This document shows positions 43,626-52,257 of a DNA stretch of 64,000 nt, piece by piece. Each line of letters opens with the position of its first letter. Position 1 is the first letter of the stretch. Location of the stretch: NCBI RefSeq assembly GCF_013391105.1, contig NZ_CP058335.1, forward strand, positions 3,410,001 through 3,474,000, read 5' to 3'. Under the pieces are notes generated by a model. That model was not told where the DNA came from, ran no database searches, and saw only the letters and a program-made list of their open reading frames with translations. This DNA is from Natronomonas salina (GTDB lineage: Archaea > Halobacteriota > Halobacteria > Halobacteriales > Haloarculaceae). The position numbers and the translations under genes are program-made.

Positions 43626-44447
43626 GTGACCCGCGCGGATCTCGTCTTCGCCCTGCTGGTCGGCATCCTCCAGGGCCTCCTCGAGTGGCTCCCCATCTCC
43701 AGTCAGGGCAACGTCTCGCTGTTCACGACGCTCGTCACCAACGTCGATCCCACCGTGGCGGTCGACCTCGCGCTATTCGTCCAGCTAGGCACCATCACCT
43801 CCGCGGCCGCCTACTACCGCGAGGACATCGCAGACGCACTCCGAAACGCACCGGGGTGGCGCCCACAGAGCGCCTTCGAACCTGAGAACGCCGATACGAC
43901 CTTTCTCGTCCTCGCCAGCGTCGCGACCGGCCTCGTCGGCATCCCACTGTATTTCACGCTCCGGGAGGCCGCAGCCGGCCTCGCTGGCGGGCTGTTCATC
44001 GCGCTCATCGGCGCGTTGCTGGTCGCCACCGGCCTGCTCCAGCGGGCCTCCGAGGCCATCGACGTCGTGGGCAAGGAGACGCCAACGTTCCGCGATACGC
44101 TCCTCGTCGGCGCCCTCCAGGGCTTCGCGATCCTGCCGGGTATCTCCCGCTCCGGGACGACCGTCTCGGTGATGCTCCTCCGTGGCTACGAGGGCCCCAC
44201 CGCGCTGCGGCTCTCGTTTCTGCTCTCCATCCCGGCAAGCGTCGGCGCGGCCCTGCTGGTCCTGCTGTCCAACGGCGGGCTCCCGGGCATCTCGCCACTC
44301 GCGGCGCTCGTCGCGCTGGCCTCCAGTGCCGTCGTCGGTTACCTCACCATCGACGCGCTGATGCGGTTCGTCGCCCGCGTCCCCTTCTGGGCGGTCTGTG
44401 TCGCCCTCGGATCGCTGGCCGTCCTCGGCGGGCTGGCAGTCGCGTAG
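43626..44447 (+). CDS. uppP: Undecaprenyl/polyprenyl-diphosphate phosphatase
   Basis: 273 residues from a GTG at 43626. The catalytic motifs are present: GILQGLLEWLPISSQGN near residue 12 (the Glu-Gln-rich helix) and ILPGISRSGTTVSVMLLRGYE near residue 165 (the PGxSRSG motif). About eight membrane helices. UppP/BacA removes the terminal phosphate of polyprenyl diphosphate so the carrier can be reused for glycan assembly. In archaea the substrate would be dolichyl or related diphosphate. Preceded by a 190-base gap and divergent from the membrane protein pair. Confidence 0.92.
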   Translation: MTRADLVFALLVGILQGLLEWLPISSQGNVSLFTTLVTNVDPTVAVDLALFVQLGTITSAAAYYREDIADALRNAPGWRPQSAFEPENADTTFLVLASVATGLVGIPLYFTLREAAAGLAGGLFIALIGALLVATGLLQRASEAIDVVGKETPTFRDTLLVGALQGFAILPGISRSGTTVSVMLLRGYEGPTALRLSFLLSIPASVGAALLVLLSNGGLPGISPLAALVALASSAVVGYLTIDALMRFVARVPFWAVCVALGSLAVLGGLAVA

Positions 44448-44490
44448 GGCGAACGAAACTGGTTTGTGAGTCGCCGAACACTCCCGCCCA

Positions 44491-45231
44491 ATGGAGGTCC
44501 TCGACGAGGAAGGCCGGCTCTTCGGTCGTGTGAACATCGTCGACGCGCTGGTCGTGCTCTTCGCGGTCGCCGTCATCGTCGCCGGGGCGGCACTGGTGGT
44601 CGGCGACAGCCCAGCAACAACGCCGGAGCCCGGGCCCGATTCGGACTCCGAGCCCGAGGAACGGACGCTCCACGTGACGCTGCTGGCGACTGGTGACGCG
44701 GCCACGGCGCTCGATACCGAGGAAGTCCACCTCGACGGCACGTCGGCGAACATCACCGACGTCCACCGAACGCCCGGCCCGCGCTCGTATCTCCGCGTCG
44801 CGCTCAACGGCACCGAATCCGAGGGGCGATTCCGGTTCGCCGACAGCCACGTCAGAGTCGGTGACACGTACACGGTCACGAACAACGTGACTCGCACTGG
44901 CTCACGCGTCGTCGAACGCGACGTCGCCCCCGAGTTCGACGGCCAGACGACGACGGTCACCGTCGAGACGACCGTCCGGACGCCCCTGGCTGAGGCCGTC
45001 TCCGAGGGCGACGAACAGCAGGTGGGCAACGGGACCGTCCTGGAGATCACGAACACCGAGACGACGCAGGTCAACGACACCCACACAGACCTGCAGGCGA
45101 CGCTCGACCTCGAGACGCGAGCCGTCGACGACACGCCCTACTACGGCGGGCGCCCGGTCCGACTCGGCCGCGAGCTCACGGTCGCGACCGACGAGTACGA
45201 GTTCGACGGCGAGATCATCGCGAGACCATGA
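44491..45231 (+). CDS. DUF4330-type membrane-anchored protein
   Basis: 246 residues. The start MEVLDEEGRLFGRVNIVDALVVLF followed by a membrane helix (VLFAVAVIVAGAALVV) is the DUF4330 hallmark. A Pro/Glu/Asp-rich linker leads to a beta-rich external domain (RTLHVTLLATGDAATALDTEEVHLDGT, then SRVVERDVAPEFDGQTTTVTVE and YYGGRPVRLGRELTV). Function of the family is unknown. Overlaps the next gene by four bases (ATGA) and follows uppP by 43 bases, so the three may be one operon for the envelope. Confidence 0.72.
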   Translation: MEVLDEEGRLFGRVNIVDALVVLFAVAVIVAGAALVVGDSPATTPEPGPDSDSEPEERTLHVTLLATGDAATALDTEEVHLDGTSANITDVHRTPGPRSYLRVALNGTESEGRFRFADSHVRVGDTYTVTNNVTRTGSRVVERDVAPEFDGQTTTVTVETTVRTPLAEAVSEGDEQQVGNGTVLEITNTETTQVNDTHTDLQATLDLETRAVDDTPYYGGRPVRLGRELTVATDEYEFDGEIIARP

Positions 45232-45761
45232 CCGATGGCTCCTCGCGGTTCGACGCCACCCGTAGCCGACTCCAACGGGCCATCGACAACTCGCTGTTGG
45301 TCCGGGCCACGCGTGGCATCGAGTCGACGCTCGGGCGGTGGGGCCGGGGCTCGCGACTCGTCCAGTGGTTCCTCGCCGAACCCGACCCCGAGGTCATCGT
45401 CATCGACCTCCGGGAGACCTACACGGTCGGGCCCGTGCTCAGGGTTCTGGATCGGGTCGTCGCCGTCGCCGGTAGAATCGACGACCGGACCGGAATCTCC
45501 GACGGACTCTCCCGACTCGCTGCGATCGTCACGTCGGCGCCACTGTTCGTCCTCGGCGTCCTCCTCGGCCTGGTCGCACTCGGCGGCATCGTGACGACCC
45601 TCGCATCGGACGGCGCTGTCGGCGGCTGGCTGATTCTCCTCGGACTCGCGCTGCTGGCAACTCGGGAGACTCGGTCAGCAGCGGCATTAGCAAGGACCCG
45701 CGTGGGTAAGGCAGCGATCGCCGCGTTCGAACCACCCCAGCCCCCAGAACGACGGGAGTAG
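45228..45761 (+). CDS. Small membrane protein coupled to the DUF4330 gene
   Basis: 177 residues. A soluble N-terminal region (about 1-95) contains SLLVRATRGIESTLGRWGRGSRLVQWFLAEPDPEVIVIDLRETYTVGPV as separate segments. Two membrane helices follow (APLFVLGVLLGLVALGGIVTTLA and GGWLILLGLALLATRETR). The pairing with DUF4330 is tight (ATGA overlap). I know no function. Convergent with the beta-helix protein, whose stop is 2 bases away. Confidence 0.65.
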   Translation: MTDGSSRFDATRSRLQRAIDNSLLVRATRGIESTLGRWGRGSRLVQWFLAEPDPEVIVIDLRETYTVGPVLRVLDRVVAVAGRIDDRTGISDGLSRLAAIVTSAPLFVLGVLLGLVALGGIVTTLASDGAVGGWLILLGLALLATRETRSAAALARTRVGKAAIAAFEPPQPPERRE

Positions 45762-45763
45762 CC

Positions 45764-47521
45764 TCACTCGCGCCGTCGAGCGAGTACCGCACTCACCAGC
45801 AGCGCGCCGATAGCGACCAGCGGCCCGAACCCGGGCCCGTCGTTCTCCGTATCGTCGGCTGGCTCCGGGGACGTCGCGCCGTTCGTAGTATCCTCATCGT
45901 CGGTCGAGGTCGCGGTCCCCTCCGTGGAATCTGTGCCCCCATCTTCGGTCGCCGTATCAGTTCCACCTACCACGGCGGTCTCCACGGGCGCGTCCGTGGC
46001 AGCCGGCGTCGCCGTATCGACGCCAGCCGTCCCCGTCGTGATTGGCGTCGGGTTCGGGTTCGACGGCGCCGCCTCGGTCGCCGTCGGCGTCGAATCCGTA
46101 TCACCGTTTCCGTCACTCGAGGGCCCTGGGCCCGACCCGGGCGTCTCGGTCGCTGCGGGCGCCGGCCCTGAGTCGGTCGCAGTCGATGTCGTCGTCGGCG
46201 AGGCTGTCTGGGTCGGCGTCGCCGTCTCCTCGCCTGCAGTCGTCCCTGGCGCGTACGTGCCGGCGTTCCCGACGGACACCACGATGCTGCCGTCGGAGAC
46301 CGGGATGTCCGTGTCGACGGTCGACCACTCGGAGCCGTCGTGGCGCCACAAGTCGACGGTATCATCGCCCGTCGTCACGCCGAGTTCGAGGTCGACCGAC
46401 CCGACGTCACCCTCGACGGCCATCCCATCGCCGGCGGCATCGCCGTCGGCCCGGTCCGGGAGCGAGTCCTGCTCGACCGGTTCGAGTGCGACAGACTCGT
46501 TCGAGAATGCTGCGGCCGCGCTATCGCCGATGGTGAGCCCGGACGCGGAGGCGTTTCCGTCCCGTGCATCCAACTCCCGGCCATCGTTGCCCGCGACGAG
46601 CGTGTTCTCGATGTCGGTGGTCCCCGAGAGCGCCAGGCCGCGTTCGCCGTTGTTCTGAATATCGGCGTCCGTGATCTGGGCGTCGAACGCGACGCCGATG
46701 CCGGTCCCGCCGTTGTCGCTGACGGTCGCACCATCGATGGTGATGCGCTCGCCGTCCGCGAACGCGCCGATCCCGTGGTTCTCGTTGCCCGTCACCGTGA
46801 TGTCGCTGAACGTGAACGTGCCCGCCCGGCCGCCCACCATGATTCCCGCCCCAGCGTTGTCACTGAAGGTCGACGACTCGATCTCGACGTCGCGGCTCTC
46901 GGTCGTCGAGAACCCGGACCCATTGTTGTTCTGGACGGTGACCTCGGAGAGGGTGACGCCAGTGGGCGATGAGCCCATGAACCCGACACCGTTGTCCTCG
47001 ATGACGGTATCCGTGATGGTGGTCTGGTCGGCGTAGGAGGCGCTGACACCGACCCCGTTGTCCCTGATCTCGGATGACTCGACGGTGACCGGGCCAGTGA
47101 CGTAATCAGTGAAGAGGGCGTGGTCCCAGCCCTCGATGTTGACGTTCTGGACCGTCAGGTCCGTCCCCGTCGTGCTCTGGTTCACCACGATCCCCGAATT
47201 CGGGGGATCGCGATCGCCGGTCGCGCCCGGTCCCACGATGGCGTTGCCGTTGCCGTCGATGGTCGCTTCGACACCGCGGACCTCGATGCACTCGGTCGGG
47301 GAGTCCGCGGTGATATCGTTGGCGAGCTGGTAGTCGCCGGGTTCGTCGATTACGGTACACGACGTGATCTGGTTCTGGTTGTCCTGTGCGAGTGCGGTCG
47401 AGCTGAACCCGACGGGCGCCAGGACGCTCCCGGCGACCAGGAAGGCGATCGAAACGACGAGGAAGCGACGCCACGCGCCAGTGAGCGATGCAGGTCCGAA
47501 TCGAAGGTGTAGTCCGTTCAT
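45764..47521 (-). CDS. PGF-CTERM surface protein with right-handed beta-helix domain
   Basis: 585 residues from the ATG at 47521; an upstream in-frame start at 47563 lengthens an already complete signal. Signal peptide RFLVVSIAFLVAGSVLAPVGFSSTALA, then a NosD/parallel beta-helix region (about 40-340) with ladder-like repeats such as TTITDTVIEDNGVGF and RDVEIESSTFSDNAGAGI. A long Thr/Pro/Ser-rich stalk follows (about 410-560). The end is DGPGFGPLVAIGALLVSAVL and then RRRE, the PGF-CTERM signal processed by archaeosortase ArtA. The mature protein would be lipid-anchored on the cell surface. Possibly carbohydrate-binding or -cleaving; no active-site residues identified. Confidence 0.85.
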   Translation of the reverse strand: MNGLHLRFGPASLTGAWRRFLVVSIAFLVAGSVLAPVGFSSTALAQDNQNQITSCTVIDEPGDYQLANDITADSPTECIEVRGVEATIDGNGNAIVGPGATGDRDPPNSGIVVNQSTTGTDLTVQNVNIEGWDHALFTDYVTGPVTVESSEIRDNGVGVSASYADQTTITDTVIEDNGVGFMGSSPTGVTLSEVTVQNNNGSGFSTTESRDVEIESSTFSDNAGAGIMVGGRAGTFTFSDITVTGNENHGIGAFADGERITIDGATVSDNGGTGIGVAFDAQITDADIQNNGERGLALSGTTDIENTLVAGNDGRELDARDGNASASGLTIGDSAAAAFSNESVALEPVEQDSLPDRADGDAAGDGMAVEGDVGSVDLELGVTTGDDTVDLWRHDGSEWSTVDTDIPVSDGSIVVSVGNAGTYAPGTTAGEETATPTQTASPTTTSTATDSGPAPAATETPGSGPGPSSDGNGDTDSTPTATEAAPSNPNPTPITTGTAGVDTATPAATDAPVETAVVGGTDTATEDGGTDSTEGTATSTDDEDTTNGATSPEPADDTENDGPGFGPLVAIGALLVSAVLARRRE

Positions 47522-47787
47522 ATTGGGATCTCGTGAGGAACCGGAGGGCCGTCTGACTGCCATCGCTTGACCCAGACCGTAATTAAACCCGTCAGATTGT
47601 TGAGGTGGATGTCAAATGGTAAGTACACAATACAGCAGGTATGCAATCGGTAAATCGACGCTGTCCGTATGTCACGGCAGTTATCCGACGCCTATCACCG
47701 ACTCAACCACTAGCCATCAGCTGTCTGGCCACTCGGCAATTACTGAACGAGCATATAGGGGAGACCAGACGTTCGCGAAATCGCCTT

Positions 47788-49263
47788 TCAGGCCGAGGTG
47801 CGCGAGGGTCTGTCCGCGCCGGCGAAGACGAGGAAGCCGAAGACGAGCACCGCGAGGACGGTGCCGCTGGCCCAGTTGAACAGCGTGTAGGCCTCGAACT
47901 GCTGGTGGGCAGTGAATCCGACCGCGAGCGCGAGCATGGCCACGCCGGCGGCCACGTCGACGTCCCGGTCCCAGAGGATGCCGTGCAGGAGACTCGAGAG
48001 CATCACGAGCACGTACGCAATGCCGCCGAGGAGACCGGCGCGGATCCCCATCGTCAGATAGGAGTTGTGCGGGCTCCCCGAGGAGCCTGTCGGGTGGTAC
48101 TCGGCGATGACCTGGCCGGGGTCGACGAGTCCCGCACCCAGCAGCGACGGCTGGTCCAGTATCGCAGCTACCGATGGATACCAGCGTTCCGCCCGCGTGG
48201 GCGTGCCCTCCGGGAGCGGGATGATACCGTTGTGGACGGCGGCGATACCCGTCACCAGGTACGCGAAGCCACCGACGACGGCGAACGGAACCGCCCTACG
48301 TCCGAAGGCGACGTACGCGAGATAGACGCCGACGGCCATCGGCGTGATGACCCACAGCGCCCGCCCGTAGGCGATTGCCAGGCCGACGCCGTTGATCGCC
48401 AGCAGCGCAGCCGGGACGACCACCGTCCAGGTCGGCGTCTCTCGAATGTACGACCGGTGGACCTCGGAGACGGCCGCGACGAGGCCCGTGAACACCACCA
48501 CCGCGAAGGCGTTGCGGTTGACGAACAGCGAGCGTGTCGCCTGCACCTCGTGATCGACCACTGGGATCGTGTACGCACCGTGGAAGGTGAACGACAGGCC
48601 GAACAGCGTGTATTCACCGATGACGTACACTGGGACCGTGAGCAGAACCAGGACGGCAGCGAGGCGGTTGACTGCCCACAGGAACTGCTCTCTGGAGAGG
48701 TATTGCGGCAGGACGATCAGCCCGACGGCCATGATGAATCCCGCCCAGACCGGGTGGCGCGACCGGAAGCTGACCTCGGCGATCGAGACGCTGTGATAGA
48801 AGAAGATGCCGACGACGGTCGCCACGCAGCCGATCACCAGCCACTGGACGGCCGAGTACCGACGCGGGTCGCGAGCCAGCACGCAGAACGCGACCAGCCC
48901 CAGGAAGATGATCGTAGCCTCGATCGCGCGATCGATGCCGAGGCCGAACCCTGGCGACTGACTCTGATAGGTGATTCCCAGCAACCCGACGAGCAACACG
49001 AGCTGCGCGCCGAAGCGGTACGGTTGGAGGTCCGACCGGAACTCCGTCGGCTCCGAGCGGAGGAACTGGGCGACGATCAGCACCCCCGTCAACAGCAGGA
49101 CCGAGGCCGTGACGTGCCAGGCGACGAGCCATTCGGGGCCGCCCGCAGCGTTGCCGAGGATCGCCACCCCCACGATCGCGAACAGCCCGAGGCCGCCGAG
49201 TCGCTCGACGAGCCCGGACGTGTCGAATCGCCACCTCGTAGAATCGACTTCTGGATGCGCCAT
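47788..49263 (-). CDS. O-antigen ligase/polymerase-like membrane protein
   Basis: 491 residues with about twelve membrane helices. The large external loop near residues 385-410 has ERWYPSVAAILDQPSLLGAGLVDPG and SGSPHNSYLTMGIRAGLLGG. The PHNSYL block is the typical O-antigen ligase family motif. Would join glycan units or attach them to an acceptor outside the membrane. Encoded far from the main glycan locus, next to a beta-helix surface protein, so it may serve a second surface polymer. Ends are supported by an ATG at 49263 and convergence with an empty 220-base gap. Confidence 0.78.
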   Translation of the reverse strand: MAHPEVDSTRWRFDTSGLVERLGGLGLFAIVGVAILGNAAGGPEWLVAWHVTASVLLLTGVLIVAQFLRSEPTEFRSDLQPYRFGAQLVLLVGLLGITYQSQSPGFGLGIDRAIEATIIFLGLVAFCVLARDPRRYSAVQWLVIGCVATVVGIFFYHSVSIAEVSFRSRHPVWAGFIMAVGLIVLPQYLSREQFLWAVNRLAAVLVLLTVPVYVIGEYTLFGLSFTFHGAYTIPVVDHEVQATRSLFVNRNAFAVVVFTGLVAAVSEVHRSYIRETPTWTVVVPAALLAINGVGLAIAYGRALWVITPMAVGVYLAYVAFGRRAVPFAVVGGFAYLVTGIAAVHNGIIPLPEGTPTRAERWYPSVAAILDQPSLLGAGLVDPGQVIAEYHPTGSSGSPHNSYLTMGIRAGLLGGIAYVLVMLSSLLHGILWDRDVDVAAGVAMLALAVGFTAHQQFEAYTLFNWASGTVLAVLVFGFLVFAGADRPSRTSA

Positions 49264-49386
49264 TAGCGCAGCAGTTCGACGGGACCGGCTTTGTTATCAC
49301 TTGGTTAAGTCCCTGGGTTCTTGGGGCTACTTCCGGTATGGGGCCCTTGGCATAGAGTAACAAGACCGTGGGACGTATTCGACCTG

Positions 49387-49962
49387 TCAGCAGTCGTAGG
49401 TGCGCGAATCTCCCTGGACGACGACGTTGTCGGTCGCGGTGGCCACCCGTCCCCGCTCGTCGTGAACCGTCACATGCAGCGTTACCGTATCGCCGACGGC
49501 GAGCGTCTCGTCGTCGTCGATCAGCCAGAAGACGTCGCTGTGCACCGTTCCCGTTCCGGTCTCGGTCTGGGCGGTTGTCTCCGACATTTCGGTGAGGTTC
49601 ACCGTGACGCGCAGCTGTCGCTCGGAGGACCGCCCTCGACCATCGCTCTCGGGAACGTCGAGGATCACGTCGCCCAGCACGCTCACGGAGTCGCCCGGCG
49701 TGCCGCTCGCGAAACATGTCTGGACCGTCCCGTTGGCTCCCTCCGGGTAGCTCGCTTCGTCGTTCAGGCTGACTGCGAGGTCGATATCCTCGACAGTGAC
49801 GTTCTCGCTGGCGGGGTCGTCGGCCACCCCGCCCATCATCGCGATGGTACCGACGCTGAGTGCCGACACGAGGAGGAAGACGGCGACCTGCGCCCGCGTG
49901 GGCGGCCAATCGAGCAGCCAGGGCAGCAGACTCACTGCCCGGTATCTCGAAGCGGGCCTCAC
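49387..49962 (-). CDS. Membrane-anchored secreted protein, unknown function
   Basis: 191 residues from a GTG at 49962; the open frame extends further up to 50109 but that part looks non-coding. One hydrophobic segment (VAVFLLVSALSVGTIAMMGGV) is followed by an external beta-rich domain with ENVTVEDIDLAVSLNDEASYPEG, one free Cys in QTCFASG, and TLHVTVHDERGRVATATDNVVVQGDSRTYDC. The terminal Cys could pair with the earlier one. It precedes the O-antigen ligase-like gene by 123 bases on the same strand. I do not recognise a family. Confidence 0.55.
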   Translation of the reverse strand: MRPASRYRAVSLLPWLLDWPPTRAQVAVFLLVSALSVGTIAMMGGVADDPASENVTVEDIDLAVSLNDEASYPEGANGTVQTCFASGTPGDSVSVLGDVILDVPESDGRGRSSERQLRVTVNLTEMSETTAQTETGTGTVHSDVFWLIDDDETLAVGDTVTLHVTVHDERGRVATATDNVVVQGDSRTYDC

Positions 49963-50158
49963 AACTGTTGTGGACAGATTAGAACGCGATTCACGACCGG
50001 CTGGAACTATCTCAGCGGCCTGTGTGAGAACACCCAGGTCGGGTGGAATGACACGAGAGCGGCTCCAAATCCGCTGGCTGTGTTTCCGGTCTCCGACTTG
50101 CTCACACAATATATCCTAAAGTAAGCTTATACCGTCCTGGTAGTGACATGGCGCAACC

Positions 50159-51001
50159 ATGAACCGACGAGCCTTCCTCGGCGTCGCGGGCGCCACGCTG
50201 GCCATCGGGGGCTGTAACAGCCTCGATAGCGGTGGCGACGACGGCGACGCCTCGGGGGTCGCGTCGGCGAAAGGGGAGTACGGCGACCCTCACGCCGACC
50301 ACGACTGGCCGGTCGAACCGGACCCGGAGTCGGCCCCCGAGTTCGACGGCGAGTGGCCGCCCGGCGTCGACGCCGGCGGGATGCCCGACCCGAAGGCCTT
50401 CCTCCGCTTCCACGACGTGCAGGTGAGTAAGTCCACCTACGTCTCGGCGACGCTTACGGACACCCGCGTCGAACATCGGCCGGATGGCAGCACGGACGAG
50501 ACGACAACCACCGAGCGCGTGGCCGCGGACGTCGAAGCAGGACACTACTACATCGAGACAGCTCGGGGAGCCGAACGCTACGGTGCCGACGGCGTCCATC
50601 ACTTCCGGGACGCCGACGGCGTCGTCCACCGCTCGGCCGACCGCGCCCACGTGACGCGACGGGCGGTCGGCGGCTCCATCCCCTACTTCTACGTCACGTT
50701 CCGCTGGACCGACGCAACCAGGAACGCCGATGGCGCGTTCGCGCTCTCGAGCAACCGACCCGCAGGCGACGGTCTCCCCGAGGTCTTCTGGGAGGGCTGG
50801 CGCGGCGTCCCGCAGACGGGCGACCTCTCTCTGGATGCCGAGGGCCGCATCGACGGCTGGACGCTGGCATCAAAGCAGCAGTTCCAGCGGAACGGCGACC
50901 AGTACACCGTCGACTGGACGTCCGAGAACGCGGTCACCTACACCGAGGACGCGCCGGATCTCCTGCCGGCCACCGAGCCGGAGTGGGTTACCGACGGCTG
51001 A
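50159..51001 (+). CDS. Tat lipoprotein, hypothetical
   Basis: 280 residues. N-terminus NRRAFLGVAGATLAIGGC has the twin-arginine, hydrophobic core and lipobox Cys, so the protein is exported folded and lipid-anchored. After a D/G-rich linker comes a soluble domain with KAFLRFHDVQVSKSTYVSATLTDTRVEHRPDG and ERYGADGVHHFRDADGVVHRSADRAHVTRRAVGG, then WEGWRGVPQTGDLSLDAEGRIDGWTL near the end. No enzyme motif is recognised. The start sits 50 bases downstream of a TATA-poor gap; the ATG is unambiguous by the signal. Confidence 0.75.
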   Translation: MNRRAFLGVAGATLAIGGCNSLDSGGDDGDASGVASAKGEYGDPHADHDWPVEPDPESAPEFDGEWPPGVDAGGMPDPKAFLRFHDVQVSKSTYVSATLTDTRVEHRPDGSTDETTTTERVAADVEAGHYYIETARGAERYGADGVHHFRDADGVVHRSADRAHVTRRAVGGSIPYFYVTFRWTDATRNADGAFALSSNRPAGDGLPEVFWEGWRGVPQTGDLSLDAEGRIDGWTLASKQQFQRNGDQYTVDWTSENAVTYTEDAPDLLPATEPEWVTDG

Positions 51002-51107
51002 GTGAGGTCAGCGGCGGCGAAAAAATCGTGTGGGTCGATTGCAGTCGATACCGCGTGGATACGTCGAACGCCGAGCTCCCAGTCGGCGTCTCTCGGCTCG
51101 GTCGTTG

Positions 51108-51233
51108 TTATCGCAGCTTGCGGACGCACTCCACGTGGTACGGTTCCCCATCGTAGCCGGTCGTCGCGTCGACGACCGGTCGCTGGCAGGCGTTACAGAT
51201 CGCGGTCGGCCGTTGCTCCCCTTTGAGGCTCAT
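51108..51233 (-). CDS. 41-residue zinc-finger protein
   Basis: ATG at 51233, TAA at 51110-51108. The product reads MSLKGEQRPTAICNACQRPV, then ATTGYDGEPYHVECVRKLR. A CxxC pair and a later HxxC pair form a compact LIM- or treble-clef-like zinc site. Composition and codon use are haloarchaeal, and it fits exactly between the Tat lipoprotein gene and the ABC operon on the opposite strand. Tiny zinc-finger proteins are abundant and often functional in Haloferax. Role unknown; too short for most gene-callers. Confidence 0.72.
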   Translation of the reverse strand: MSLKGEQRPTAICNACQRPVVDATTGYDGEPYHVECVRKLR

Positions 51234-51476
51234 TCACATCCACAAACGGACATACCCTTATTGAAAGTACCGCCGGTCTCGGGAACTGATGGTCCCTGTC
51301 TGGCTTTCCTGCAACCCGGTCGGGGTGACCGAAACGGGCTTCTATCGGGCCGGCGTCAGGGCGGATGCACCAGGCGTCGCTCCCGATCGGCCCACCGATC
51401 GGCGATACTGACGACCCCGCCCGACTACGCCGCCCTCCACTCCCGCTCCGTGGCGGCGACTCACCCCACGAGAGAC

Positions 51477-52232
<756 letters not shown>

Positions 52233-52257
52233 CGATGCGTCAGGAGGCCCGGTCGCG

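Noticed and set aside
47641-49266. 541-codon plus-strand open frame
   Set aside because: Antisense to the O-antigen ligase-like gene, which has proper membrane topology and the PHNSYL motif.
51030-51476. N-terminal extension of the ABC ATPase
   Set aside because: The open frame from 51030 is Arg/Ser-rich and overlaps the 41-residue zinc-finger gene on the other strand. The ATPase core begins right after the ATG at 51477.
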